A DNA stretch of 33,077 bases, taken from contig CAIMBK010000051.1 of assembly GCA_903839195.1 (NCBI GenBank), positions 1-33,077 on the forward strand. The letters are read 5' to 3'. The translations under genes were made by a program, and so were the position numbers. Below the pieces are notes generated by a model. That model was not told the origin of the DNA. It ran no database searches and was given only the letters and a program-made list of their open reading frames with translations. Positions 7,483-15,205 of the stretch are shown piece by piece; the first letter of the stretch is position 1, and each line of letters opens with the position of its first letter. Source of the DNA: an uncultured Bacteroidota bacterium. Its GTDB lineage: Bacteria > Bacteroidota > Bacteroidia > Flavobacteriales > Flavobacteriaceae.

Positions 7483-8583
7483 CTAAATTGCCTCAAATAA
7501 TTTCCCTGGCAAAGGACGAATTAAGCCTTTTAATTCCATATTTAATAAGATTCCTGAAATTTTAAAAATCGGGAAACCACATTCGATTGCAATCAAATCC
7601 ATCACTTCTTTTCCATTTTTTAGAAGATAATCATAGATTTTTTGTTCGTCGTCATTTAAGGCTACAAAAAGTTGTTTTTGAATTGCTTTCGTAGGTTTTT
7701 CAATGTCCCAATTGAGCATATAAATCAAATCGGCCGCAGATGTTAGCACGTTGGCTTTTTGAATTTTAATCAAATTATTACATCCTTGACTGTATTTATC
7801 GGAAACCCGCCCCGGAACTGCAAAAACATCGCGATTGTAGTCGTTAGCAACGTTGGCGGTAATTAATGAGCCTCCTTTTTCGGCAGATTCAATTACAATA
7901 GTGGCTTCCGACATTCCTGCAACAATACGATTTCGACGTACAAAATTTTCTTTTTCGGGATTGGTGGCGCTCCAAAATTCGGTCATGAAACCGCCATTTT
8001 TTTCCATTTTGGCAACATATTTTTTATGAATTTTTGGGTAAATTTTATCCAGCCCATGAGCAACAACGCCAATAGTTTGAAGATTCTCTTCCATTGCAGC
8101 TTGATGGGCAACAATATCAACGCCATAAGCAAAACCGCTAACAATTATTGGATTCAAAGGCGCCAAATCGGCGATTAGGTTTTTACAAAATTCAATTCCG
8201 TAAGAAGTAATTTGTCGCGTTCCAACGATGCTAATAATTTTTTGATTTTTTAAATCGAATGTCCCAGAAGCGAAAAGCAAAACGGGTCCGTCGATACAAT
8301 GTTTTAATTTTTCGGGGTATTGGTCTTCCAGAAAAAAAAGCGGCTGAATGTTGTTTTCGGAAATGAATTTCATTTCGGAAGCGGCTTTTTCAAAAACAGA
8401 TTGGTCTTTTAATTTTTTGATTAAACTAGATCCAATTCCGTCAATTGCAGAAAGTTGTTTTGCTTTTGTTTGAAAAACAGCTTCGGCATTTCCGCAGGAG
8501 GTTATGAGTTTTTTGGCAACAATATCGCCAACACCTTCTACTTTTTGTAAGGCTAATAAATAATATAATTCGGTTTCGGTCAT
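7483..8583 (-). CDS. dprA: DNA-processing protein DprA
   Basis: DprA (Smf) binds incoming single-stranded DNA during natural transformation and loads RecA on it. The 366-residue protein has an N-terminal helix-hairpin-helix/SAM-like region (about 1-65), the Rossmann-like core with IVGTRQITSYG, SGFAYGVDIVAHQAA, FVRRNRIVAGMS and EKGGSLITANVA, and a C-terminal winged helix (about 300-366). All core motifs are intact. It is divergent from the SPOR gene and tail-to-tail with trpS. DprA is widespread in bacteria, so it alone does not prove competence. It lies about 2 kb from recA, its known partner, though not in an operon with it. Confidence 0.95.
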   Translation of the reverse strand: MTETELYYLLALQKVEGVGDIVAKKLITSCGNAEAVFQTKAKQLSAIDGIGSSLIKKLKDQSVFEKAASEMKFISENNIQPLFFLEDQYPEKLKHCIDGPVLLFASGTFDLKNQKIISIVGTRQITSYGIEFCKNLIADLAPLNPIIVSGFAYGVDIVAHQAAMEENLQTIGVVAHGLDKIYPKIHKKYVAKMEKNGGFMTEFWSATNPEKENFVRRNRIVAGMSEATIVIESAEKGGSLITANVANDYNRDVFAVPGRVSDKYSQGCNNLIKIQKANVLTSAADLIYMLNWDIEKPTKAIQKQLFVALNDDEQKIYDYLLKNGKEVMDLIAIECGFPIFKISGILLNMELKGLIRPLPGKLFEAI

Positions 8584-8650
8584 GGCTTGTATTTGAAATT
8601 GAAAAGTATAAAAAAATATGGAATTGTGAATAAAAATTATGAATTAAATT

Positions 8651-8679
8651 TTGATAACTATTATGAATTTATATCTTTG
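8651..8679 (+). promoter_or_regulatory. Bacteroidetes-type promoter of the HU-CCDC81/SPOR gene
   Basis: TTG (8651-8653), an 18-nt spacer, then TATCTTTG (8672-8679). The ATG follows only five bases later, which suggests a very short leader or a leaderless mRNA. Confidence 0.65.
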
Positions 8680-8684
8680 TTATT

Positions 8685-9614
8685 ATGAATACACAAAAAC
8701 ACATTTCGCAACTGCTTTATCGTTACCAATGCGTTACTGTTCCTGGGTTCGGCGCTTTTTTGACCGAAACGAAGTCGGCGCAATGGCACGAGGTTTCGAA
8801 TACCTTTTTTCCTCCAAAGAAATTAATTTCCTTTAATTCTCATTTGAAAAATAATGATGGCTTATTGGCAAACCATATTGCAAAAGCAGAAAAAACAACT
8901 TATGAAGTAGCGGTTTCGGCCATTGAAAACGATGTAATTAGCTGGAAAAACAACCTTCAAAAAGAAGGAAGCATGGAGTTGAAAAATATTGGATTGTTTT
9001 CGTTAAATTCGGAAGGAAGTTTGGTTTTCACACCTTCCGAACAATTGAATTATTTGACGGATTCTTTTGGTTTGAGTTCGTTTGTAACGCCATTTATTAA
9101 AAGAGAAATCTACAAAGAAGAATTGGCGCAACTTGAAGAAAGAGACCCAATTGTTCTAGTAACTAGAAAAAGCCGTCCTTATTTAAAATATGCCGCAATT
9201 CTTATCGTAGCATTAACTGCAACGGGAAGTCTTGGATTAAAATTATATTCCGACAAAGTTGAAACCGACACGTTATTGGTTCAACAAGCGGTGCAGAAAC
9301 AAGTTGAAAACAACATTCAAGAAGCCACTTTCTTTATTCAAAATCCTTTGCCAAGCGTAACGCTTACAGTTAAAGAAGAAACAATGCCTTATCATGTTGT
9401 TTCTGGCGTGTTTAGAGTGGAAGAAAATGCTGAAAATGCGTATCAAGATTTGATTGAAAAAGGATATAAAGCGCGAAGAATTGCTCCTAACAAACACGGA
9501 TTATTCCCTGTGCTATATGGCAGTTTCCCAACCTATACCGAAGCGCAACACGCTAGAACTGAAATTCAGAAATCGGAAAATCCAGAAGCGTGGCTTTTGA
9601 TTGAAGAACTATAA
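8685..9614 (+). CDS. HU-CCDC81 and SPOR domain envelope protein
   Basis: The protein has 309 residues. Residues about 1-60 and 65-130 resemble the two bacterial HU-CCDC81 domains (IHF/HU-like fold; note VTVPGFGAF and KNIGLFSL). One membrane helix lies at about 168-186, and a SPOR domain at about 237-309 (YHVVSGVFRVEENAENAY onward). SPOR domains bind glycan strands stripped of stem peptides at division sites. The likely topology is HU-like domains in the cytoplasm and SPOR in the periplasm, which could link an interior structure to septal peptidoglycan; the function is not established. The start fits the family and follows a -7 box by five bases. Confidence 0.88.
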   Translation: MNTQKHISQLLYRYQCVTVPGFGAFLTETKSAQWHEVSNTFFPPKKLISFNSHLKNNDGLLANHIAKAEKTTYEVAVSAIENDVISWKNNLQKEGSMELKNIGLFSLNSEGSLVFTPSEQLNYLTDSFGLSSFVTPFIKREIYKEELAQLEERDPIVLVTRKSRPYLKYAAILIVALTATGSLGLKLYSDKVETDTLLVQQAVQKQVENNIQEATFFIQNPLPSVTLTVKEETMPYHVVSGVFRVEENAENAYQDLIEKGYKARRIAPNKHGLFPVLYGSFPTYTEAQHARTEIQKSENPEAWLLIEEL

Positions 9615-9624
9615 AAAAATAATT

Positions 9625-9649
9625 ATCCCGAACTTTTTCGGGATTTTTT
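9625..9649 (+). terminator. Rho-independent terminator after the SPOR gene
   Basis: ATCCCGAA (9625-9632) pairs with TTCGGGAT (9637-9644) around a CTTT loop, followed by T to 9649. It lies 10 nt past the stop codon. It ends exactly at an upstream in-frame ATG of the next gene, which argues against that ATG as the start. Confidence 0.85.
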
Positions 9650-9679
9650 ATGAAGTGTAATTACCTTTACCAAAAAAAG

Positions 9680-10189
9680 ATGCATCCAAAACACCCTTCC
9701 GAATCGTTGACCATTTTGACCGACATGGTTTTGCCTGGTGAAACCAACCCTTTGAATAATTTATTTGGCGGCGAATTACTTGCCCGAATGGACCGAGCCG
9801 CGAGTATTGCTGCGAGAAGACATTCGAGAAGAATTACTGTAACAGCTTCTGTAAACCATGTGGCTTTTAACCGGGCAATTCCTTTGGGAAGCGTGGTCAC
9901 GGTGGAAGCAAAAGTCTCAAGAAGTTTCAAAAGTTCTATGGAGATTTTTATTGATGTTTGGATTGAAGACCGCGAATCGGGGATAAAAACGAAAGCGAAT
10001 GAAGCTATTTATACTTTTGTAGCCGTTGACGAAACTGGTCGTCCCGTGGAAGTTCCAGCCATTGTTCCAGAGACTGAATTAGAACAACAACGGTTTGATG
10101 CCGCCTTGAGAAGAAAACAACTCAGTTTGGTCTTGGCGGGAAAAATGAAGCCTGAAGAAGCTACAGAATTGAAGGCGTTGTTTATATAA
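9680..10189 (+). CDS. Acyl-CoA thioesterase (YciA-like hot-dog fold)
   Basis: The protein has 169 residues from the chosen start. It belongs to the hot-dog-fold acyl-CoA hydrolases, which release free acid and CoA from acyl-CoA in the cytoplasm. Typical motifs are NPLNNLFGGELLARMD (hot-dog helix and active-site region), TASVNHVAFNRAIPLG and the strand with YTFVAVDE. An in-frame ATG at 9650 touches the T-run of the preceding terminator, so I use 9680, after an A-rich leader. A promoter would have to overlap the terminator; otherwise it depends on readthrough. It ends at a strong bidirectional terminator. The acyl specificity is unknown. Confidence 0.9.
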   Translation: MHPKHPSESLTILTDMVLPGETNPLNNLFGGELLARMDRAASIAARRHSRRITVTASVNHVAFNRAIPLGSVVTVEAKVSRSFKSSMEIFIDVWIEDRESGIKTKANEAIYTFVAVDETGRPVEVPAIVPETELEQQRFDAALRRKQLSLVLAGKMKPEEATELKALFI

Positions 10190-10190
10190 A

Positions 10191-10216
10191 AAAGGGAGCT
10201 AAATAGCTCCCTTTTT
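10191..10216. terminator. Bidirectional terminator between the thioesterase and EnvC-like genes
   Basis: AAAGGGAGCT pairs with AGCTCCCTTT around a short AAAT loop, with A-runs and T-runs on both sides. It sits between convergent stop codons. Confidence 0.9.
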
Positions 10217-10218
10217 CT

Positions 10219-11553
10219 TTACATATTAAAAAGCCAGCCGCTTGGGTTGGTGTAAGTGGTATTTTGAGAAATGGTGAATTTTAAAACGGTTTTCCCTGAA
10301 TCGCCATTTGTTCGAACTCTTCCAATGGTTTGTTTTGTCGACACTTTATCGCCTTTGCTTACAGAAACGCTGCTCAAATTTTGATAAACCGTAAAAAAGT
10401 CTCCGTGCTGAATCATTACAGCTTTGTTAACGGGTGAAAAAACCATTACGCTTGTTACGACTCCAGAAAAAACAGCTCTTGCGCTAGCGCCATCGTCTGT
10501 GGTGATTTCTACTCCGCTATTATGAATGGTTAAGGATTTGTATACGGGATGAGGCTGGTCGCCAAAACGCAAAGTAACTATTCCTTTTTCGACTGGCCAA
10601 GGCAATCTTCCTTTGTTGGATCTAAAATTATCGGCGAGCAATTTTCCTTCCGGCGTCAACACAATTTTGGCTGACGATTCAATCGCTTTCGATTCGGCTT
10701 CAATAGTTGCTTTTGCCACTGTTTTTGCAGGAGCACTTGTTGGGCCTTTTTTGACGGCATCGGCGGTGGCTTTTTTGTTGGCTTCGGCAATGGCTTTTCT
10801 GTTGGCTTCGGCCGCTTTTCTGTTGGCTTCGGCAATAGCTTCCCGAATTAATCGATCAATTTTGCGGTCGATATCTCGGGTTTCTTGTTGTTTTTTCTTG
10901 ATTTCGGCAAGAATTTTTTTCTTGTCTTTTTTAATTGAATTAATCAATTTTACTTGTTCTTCTTTTTCTTGTTGCAATGCCAATCGCTCTTTTTCGTTTT
11001 CTTCAAGGAGTTTTTGTTTGGCTGTTTTTTGAACGCCTAATTTTTCATTAAAAACGGCTAGTTCTTCTGATTTTACTTTAATTTCTTCGCCTTGTAATTT
11101 TCTGTAATTGGCATATTGCTTCATGTATTGAAAGCGCTTGTAGGCTTGAAGAAAATTTTCGGAAGACAATAAAAACATCGCGCGACTTTGCTCCGACCGG
11201 CTTTTATAAGACTTGAGAATCATTTTTGCGTAATCTTCTCTAAGAATCGTTAAATCTTTTTTTAATTTATTGATTTGTATTTGATTAATATACATGTCAT
11301 TCCCGAGCAATTTGGTTTGTTTTTCGGTGGTGTTAATCAGTTTTTCTTTCAATTTAATTTTGGTTCCCTGAATGGCAATCAAAGTAGAAACCGATTTTTC
11401 CTTTTTCTTAGTGACTTGCAAAAGTTCCTCATTTTCGCGAATTTCTTGCTGAATTTGGGCTTTTCGTTGTTCTAATTTTTGTTGTTGGTCTTCCTGACTC
11501 CACATTTGAAGCGTTAAAAACAAAAAAGCCAAGCTTAGGATATATTTAGGCAT
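10219..11553 (-). CDS. EnvC-like murein hydrolase activator (degenerate M23 domain)
   Basis: The protein has 444 residues: a Sec signal peptide ending near residue 20 (MWSQ), a long coiled coil (about 22-260) rich in Glu/Lys/Gln, and a C-terminal LytM/M23 domain (about 318-444). The zinc ligands are lost: the HxxxD position reads NSGVE and the HxH position reads LKFTI. This is the hallmark of EnvC/NlpD-type proteins, which switch on amidases rather than cut peptidoglycan. A seven-residue EANRKA-type repeat lies in the coil (DNA 10777-10833). ATG 11553 is chosen over a TTG two codons upstream. It ends the TPR-DUF4292-EnvC run, 21 nt after the DUF4292 gene. Confidence 0.9.
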   Translation of the reverse strand: MPKYILSLAFLFLTLQMWSQEDQQQKLEQRKAQIQQEIRENEELLQVTKKKEKSVSTLIAIQGTKIKLKEKLINTTEKQTKLLGNDMYINQIQINKLKKDLTILREDYAKMILKSYKSRSEQSRAMFLLSSENFLQAYKRFQYMKQYANYRKLQGEEIKVKSEELAVFNEKLGVQKTAKQKLLEENEKERLALQQEKEEQVKLINSIKKDKKKILAEIKKKQQETRDIDRKIDRLIREAIAEANRKAAEANRKAIAEANKKATADAVKKGPTSAPAKTVAKATIEAESKAIESSAKIVLTPEGKLLADNFRSNKGRLPWPVEKGIVTLRFGDQPHPVYKSLTIHNSGVEITTDDGASARAVFSGVVTSVMVFSPVNKAVMIQHGDFFTVYQNLSSVSVSKGDKVSTKQTIGRVRTNGDSGKTVLKFTISQNTTYTNPSGWLFNM

Positions 11554-11574
11554 ACTCAAAATATTTCTACAAAT

Positions 11575-12348
11575 TTAATTAATTATAATTCTCTCATACG
11601 ATTCTGGCACACTATATGGAAAAGAAAGTTCTTCATTGAACGTTATCGAGTTGTAATTGATGCTGATATTGGTGCGATTTTCTTTTTGAATCGCATCGAT
11701 AATTAGGCTAATTGGCATTATGGCTTCGGCATACGTTTGATGATTTGGATAACTCAATTGCAACATTCTTCCCTGAGTTGGCTGCGTAATTTCTTCTTTT
11801 TTAATCAAAAATTTATCGGCATCAAAATAATAAGCAATGTTCGTGTTGGCATTAGTATCTGAGAAAATTTTATAGCCGCTTTCTTGTTTGGTAGTTTGGT
11901 ATTTTCCATCTGACAAATCTTCTAAACATTGGCCAAGCAACATGTTTTGTACTTTATTAAAATTCAAATCTGTTCCGAGCCACCGACTTAATAACGCATA
12001 ATCCCCATCAAAATAATTGCCGTTGATTTTGTCATAATATTTCACGGCATTTGGCGTAATTAATGCCTTCGCCATCGTAATTCCAAGCACGCGAATACTG
12101 ATTAAAATTTTCTCGTCTTTTTTGATTTTAATTTCCGCCGAAACACTTTGAGATTGCTTATCATCTTTATAATTAGCAGATGATTTAATATATAATGTTT
12201 TGAAATTTTGTTTGTTGTTGTAATGTTTTTGAATGATTTTGGAAGCCGACAAATCGCTAGACGGTTTTGCTTCGGCTACAAAAACCTTTGTGGGTTTGCA
12301 GGAAAATAAAGTTGTAATTGTAAGCGCTATTGCGAATAATTTTTTCAT
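11575..12348 (-). CDS. DUF4292 family lipoprotein
   Basis: The 257-residue lipoprotein has lipobox Cys17 (TLFSC). It matches the Bacteroidetes DUF4292 family: SASKIIQKHY near the N-terminus, then KILISIRVLGITMAKALITP, then NYFDGDYALLSRWLG. I recall the family as LolA/LolB/YcfR-like in general shape, a half-barrel that could carry lipid or lipoprotein, but no function is proven. The ATG overlaps the stop of the TPR gene by four bases (ATGA), so the pair is translationally coupled. The likely location is the inner leaflet of the outer membrane or the periplasmic face of the inner membrane. Confidence 0.88.
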   Translation of the reverse strand: MKKLFAIALTITTLFSCKPTKVFVAEAKPSSDLSASKIIQKHYNNKQNFKTLYIKSSANYKDDKQSQSVSAEIKIKKDEKILISIRVLGITMAKALITPNAVKYYDKINGNYFDGDYALLSRWLGTDLNFNKVQNMLLGQCLEDLSDGKYQTTKQESGYKIFSDTNANTNIAYYFDADKFLIKKEEITQPTQGRMLQLSYPNHQTYAEAIMPISLIIDAIQKENRTNISINYNSITFNEELSFPYSVPESYERIIIN

Positions 12349-13694
12349 TTTTTTGTCTGTTTTAAAGCGTTTTCGGCTTTAGAAAAATACATTTCTTTTT
12401 TATTACTATCGCCCAAACCGCTAAAAGCTTCTCCTAATTGAATATAAAAATTTATTTCCAATGCCGGGTTTTCGACGACAAAATCCAATCCGGTTTCGAG
12501 TAAATCCTTGGCTTTTTTGAACGCTAAAAGCTGGTTGTTTCCCAATCCTGCAAAATAATAAAATTGCGGTTGCGACGGAAATAATTGAATCCACGCTTCC
12601 GATTTTTTAACTATAACGTCAAATTGGGCGGTTTCCGTATACGCTTCGAGCAAAAGTAATGCCGTTTCAATGTCTTCGTTGTTGTTTATAAGATACATCT
12701 CATAAAAATGAATGGCTTTGGGCCAATTTTCTTTAGAATGAAAAAATTTTCCTACTTCTTTGGCAACCGCAACTTCTTTGTCATTGCGAAAAAACGAAAT
12801 TGCTTTATCCAAATCGGGATCTAATTGAGGTTTATCTTTGCTATAAATCAAAAACTCGTTCAACATTCGGTGCTTAATTTTGGAATCTATTTTGCTGCTT
12901 GCCAAAACAAAATTCATTGATTGAACCACATTGGCATCATCATTTGTTGTCAAATACAATTGAAACAAATTCACTTGCGCCCAATCGGAAGTTGGAATTT
13001 CTTTTGCGAGACTTTTGGCAACTTCCAGCGCTTTGTCGTCTTGATTGTTTTTGTAATATATCGCAATTAATGAAATGTAATTTGATTCTTCTTTGGGATA
13101 TTTTTTTATTTGATTGATCAAATTTATTCTTTCAACGCTTTGATATTCTGGCTCTTGAAGAATTTGATATTTATAATTTTCCCGTAAATCTGATTTTCCA
13201 ACGTTGTCATTTAATTCATTAATTAAATCCAATGCTTTGTCAAATTGTTGGGTATTCATATACAGAGAAACCAAATCTTCTTTGTATTCTTTTTTGAATT
13301 CGATTAATTTTAGGACAATATCTATGGCTTTTTTATATTCTTTTGTTTCATAACAAACGTCATACATTCCAACCCAAAACCATCTGTTTTTTGGGTCAAT
13401 TTTGGTAGCTTTTTCAAAAGAATCATAGGCGTTTTTGTAGTCTTTCTGCGCTAAATAATTTCTTCCTAATTCCGAATAAACCGTTGCGTTTTCAGGTTGC
13501 AATTTCAAGCATTTTTCCAAAGCCGCAATCGCTTTGTCATTGTTTTCAATGCCTTTTTGAAGTAATGATTCATAAAAGGAATCTTGAAATTCCATTTCGG
13601 GCGTAGGTTTTTGATCGGGCTCGGGTTGCGCCAAAAGCAAAATAGGCTTGCAAAGCAAAACCAAAAAAGCACCGATTAAAATTAATTGTTTCAT
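12345..13694 (-). CDS. Periplasmic tetratricopeptide-repeat protein
   Basis: The 449-residue protein has a Sec signal peptide (cleavage after LLLAQ, about residue 22) and TPR units throughout. Clear ones are at about 57-125 (ENATVYSELGRNYLAQKDY; KNAYDSFEKATKIDP), about 135-160, 310-350 (ENWPKAIHFYEMYLINNNED) and 400-440. TPR proteins act as scaffolds in complexes. The gene is coupled to the DUF4292 lipoprotein by a 4-base overlap and followed by EnvC, so a joint role in envelope assembly or lipoprotein handling is plausible but is inference. It starts 42 nt after the sugar nucleotidyltransferase gene. Confidence 0.9.
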   Translation of the reverse strand: MKQLILIGAFLVLLCKPILLLAQPEPDQKPTPEMEFQDSFYESLLQKGIENNDKAIAALEKCLKLQPENATVYSELGRNYLAQKDYKNAYDSFEKATKIDPKNRWFWVGMYDVCYETKEYKKAIDIVLKLIEFKKEYKEDLVSLYMNTQQFDKALDLINELNDNVGKSDLRENYKYQILQEPEYQSVERINLINQIKKYPKEESNYISLIAIYYKNNQDDKALEVAKSLAKEIPTSDWAQVNLFQLYLTTNDDANVVQSMNFVLASSKIDSKIKHRMLNEFLIYSKDKPQLDPDLDKAISFFRNDKEVAVAKEVGKFFHSKENWPKAIHFYEMYLINNNEDIETALLLLEAYTETAQFDVIVKKSEAWIQLFPSQPQFYYFAGLGNNQLLAFKKAKDLLETGLDFVVENPALEINFYIQLGEAFSGLGDSNKKEMYFSKAENALKQTKK

Positions 13695-13736
13695 TCTATT
13701 TTCTACCTCTTCAATTTAAAGTAGTTGTTTTTTGTG

Positions 13737-14747
13737 TTATTCTAAAACCGAATAATCGCCGATGCTAATATTGGTAAAATTACCATCATACGCGGCGTGA
13801 TTTCCAATCATAGCGTTATCTAAATTGGCGTTTTTTATATGCGAATGGGTTTGAACTAAACTGTTTTTTATGACGCTATTTGTCACGTGACAGCCTTTTC
13901 CCAAAGAAACATTTGGCCCAACAGTTGCGTTTATTAAAACCACATCTTCCCCAATATAACACGGAGGAATAATCGTTGCGTTTTCCAATTTTACATCATA
14001 ATCAACCAAATGAACGCCATCATTATGCAAAAAGCCCAACAATCTTGAGTTGGTTTCGACGGTGACGTTTTTATTGCCACAATCCATCCATTCTTCTACT
14101 TTTCCAGGTACAAATTTCAACCCTTTTTGCTTCATATTTTCTAAAGCATCTGTTAATTGATACTCGCCGCCCTTAACAATGTTGTTATCGAGCAAATATT
14201 GTAGCTCTTTTCGTAACGTTTCGCCCGATTTGAAATAATAAATCCCGATAATGGCTAAATCGGAAACAAACTCTTTTGGTTTTTCAACGAAATCTACGAT
14301 TTGATTGTTTTCGTTTAATTGTACAACGCCAAACGCGCTTGGGTCTTCCACTTGTTTCACCCAAATCACACTATCGGCGGTGGTATCTAAAGTAAAATCG
14401 GCTCTAAAAAGCGTATCGGCGTAGGCCACAACAATTGGTCCTTGCATGGATTCTTTGGCACACATAATCGCGTGAGCCGTTCCTAAGGCTTCATTTTGAT
14501 AATAAATCGTTCCTTTTGATCCTAATTTTTCGGCAATAGCAATTAAATCAGTTTCTACTTGTGTGCCAAAATCTTTATGAATGATAAATGCAATTTCTTC
14601 AATATCTTGATTGATAACGCTTGCAATATCTTCAACCAAACGATGCACGATTGGTTTTCCAGCAATTGGAATTAGTGGTTTTGGAACGGTTAATGTGTGT
14701 GGTCGTAATCTGGAACCTCGTCCAGCCATTGGTACTATTATTTTCAT
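13737..14747 (-). CDS. Sugar-phosphate nucleotidyltransferase with left-handed beta-helix domain
   Basis: The 336-residue cytoplasmic enzyme joins a nucleoside triphosphate and a sugar-1-phosphate into an NDP-sugar. The N-terminus has the nucleotide loop AGRGSRLRPHTLTVPKPL (residues 8-25), then GTAHAIMCAKESMQGP and YADTLF (metal-binding Asp). The C-terminus (about 245-336) has hexapeptide-like repeats of a left-handed beta-helix (IGEDVVLINATVG, SLGKGCHVTNSVI). The layout resembles RmlA-long or mannose-1-phosphate guanylyltransferases; the exact sugar cannot be told. Its ATG directly abuts a REP-like palindrome (14748-14782) that fills the gap to the GIY-YIG stop codon, so this hairpin forms part of its leader. 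The nearby flippase supports a role in surface glycan synthesis. Confidence 0.88.
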   Translation of the reverse strand: MKIIVPMAGRGSRLRPHTLTVPKPLIPIAGKPIVHRLVEDIASVINQDIEEIAFIIHKDFGTQVETDLIAIAEKLGSKGTIYYQNEALGTAHAIMCAKESMQGPIVVAYADTLFRADFTLDTTADSVIWVKQVEDPSAFGVVQLNENNQIVDFVEKPKEFVSDLAIIGIYYFKSGETLRKELQYLLDNNIVKGGEYQLTDALENMKQKGLKFVPGKVEEWMDCGNKNVTVETNSRLLGFLHNDGVHLVDYDVKLENATIIPPCYIGEDVVLINATVGPNVSLGKGCHVTNSVIKNSLVQTHSHIKNANLDNAMIGNHAAYDGNFTNISIGDYSVLE

Positions 14748-14782
14748 ATTAATTGCCCGCGAAAGCGGGTATCTTTTAAATT
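14748..14782 (+). repeat. REP-like palindromic element, copy 1
   Basis: The core is CCCGC-GAAA-GCGGG inside a 35-nt element. It aligns with the reverse complement of 15172-15205 at 27 of 34 positions with one gap. It fills the space between the GIY-YIG stop codon and the nucleotidyltransferase ATG. Confidence 0.8.
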
Positions 14783-15101
14783 AAACTCTATTTCTTATTT
14801 TATTAAAATCGAAATTCCAATTTAAACTGATATCCATCCAAGTTGGATTCATATCTCCGATTAAATTTACTTTCCAATCTCTTTTCCATTTTTTCAATTG
14901 CTTTTCTCGTTTTGTGGCTTCAAACCCATTTTCCCATTCTTCAAAATAAATTAACTTATCACAATTATACTTAGCTGTAAAAGAATTTGGATAAATTTTT
15001 AATTTATGCTCCTTAACTCGTTCTAATAAATTATCAGTAACTCCAATATAAATTACTCCTTTATATTTATTTGACATTATATAAATATACCATAATTTCA
15101 T
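14781..15101 (-). CDS. Small GIY-YIG nuclease-domain protein
   Basis: The 106-residue protein is almost entirely a GIY-YIG domain: WYIYIMS then GVIYIGVTDNLLERVKEH, with the catalytic Arg and surrounding residues in the expected order, then YFEEWENGFEATKREKQLKKWKR with the usual Glu. Stand-alone proteins of this type (UvrC-N-like, 'YhbQ-like') are common and of unknown role. It lies between dut and the nucleotidyltransferase on the same strand and is bracketed by inverted copies of a palindromic element, so it looks like an inserted cassette. Whether the nuclease acts on these elements is a hypothesis. The start keeps the first beta strand of the domain. Confidence 0.88.
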   Translation of the reverse strand: MKLWYIYIMSNKYKGVIYIGVTDNLLERVKEHKLKIYPNSFTAKYNCDKLIYFEEWENGFEATKREKQLKKWKRDWKVNLIGDMNPTWMDISLNWNFDFNKIRNRV

Positions 15102-15113
15102 TGTCTTCTTTAT

Positions 15114-15132
15114 TTATTCGAAGGCAGAAAAT
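15114..15132 (+). repeat. Degenerate REP-like half element
   Basis: CGAAGGCAG (15119-15127) followed by AAAATC matches the core of the flanking palindromes in the same orientation as copy 1. It is the exact inverse of CTGCCTTCG in copy 2 (15186-15194). The left arm of the palindrome is missing. Confidence 0.45.
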
Positions 15133-15171
15133 CGTTACCCTTTATTACTGCTTAATTTTAAAAATCCATTC

Positions 15172-15205
15172 AATTCACAAGATTCCTGCCTTCGCAGGAA
15201 TTTAT
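15172..15205 (-). repeat. REP-like palindromic element, copy 2 (inverted)
   Basis: The minus strand core is CCTGC-GAAG-GCAGG. Relative to copy 1, the middle C-G pair became T-A, a compensatory change that keeps the stem. The element overlaps the dut stop codon (15202-15204). Confidence 0.8.

Noticed and set aside
7479..7483. Terminator between trpS and dprA
   Set aside because: No inverted repeat is visible near the convergent stop codons.
10777..10833. Three GTTGGCTTCGGC copies, possibly a CRISPR-like or minisatellite array
   Set aside because: The copies encode the EANRKA repeat of the EnvC coiled coil, have spacings of 24 and 21 nt, and lie fully in frame. It is a coding repeat.
10613..11032. 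139-codon plus-strand frame inside the EnvC gene
   Set aside because: It arises from the Lys/Glu/Ala-rich coiled coil read backwards as Phe/Ser/Ala. The minus-strand gene has clear domains.
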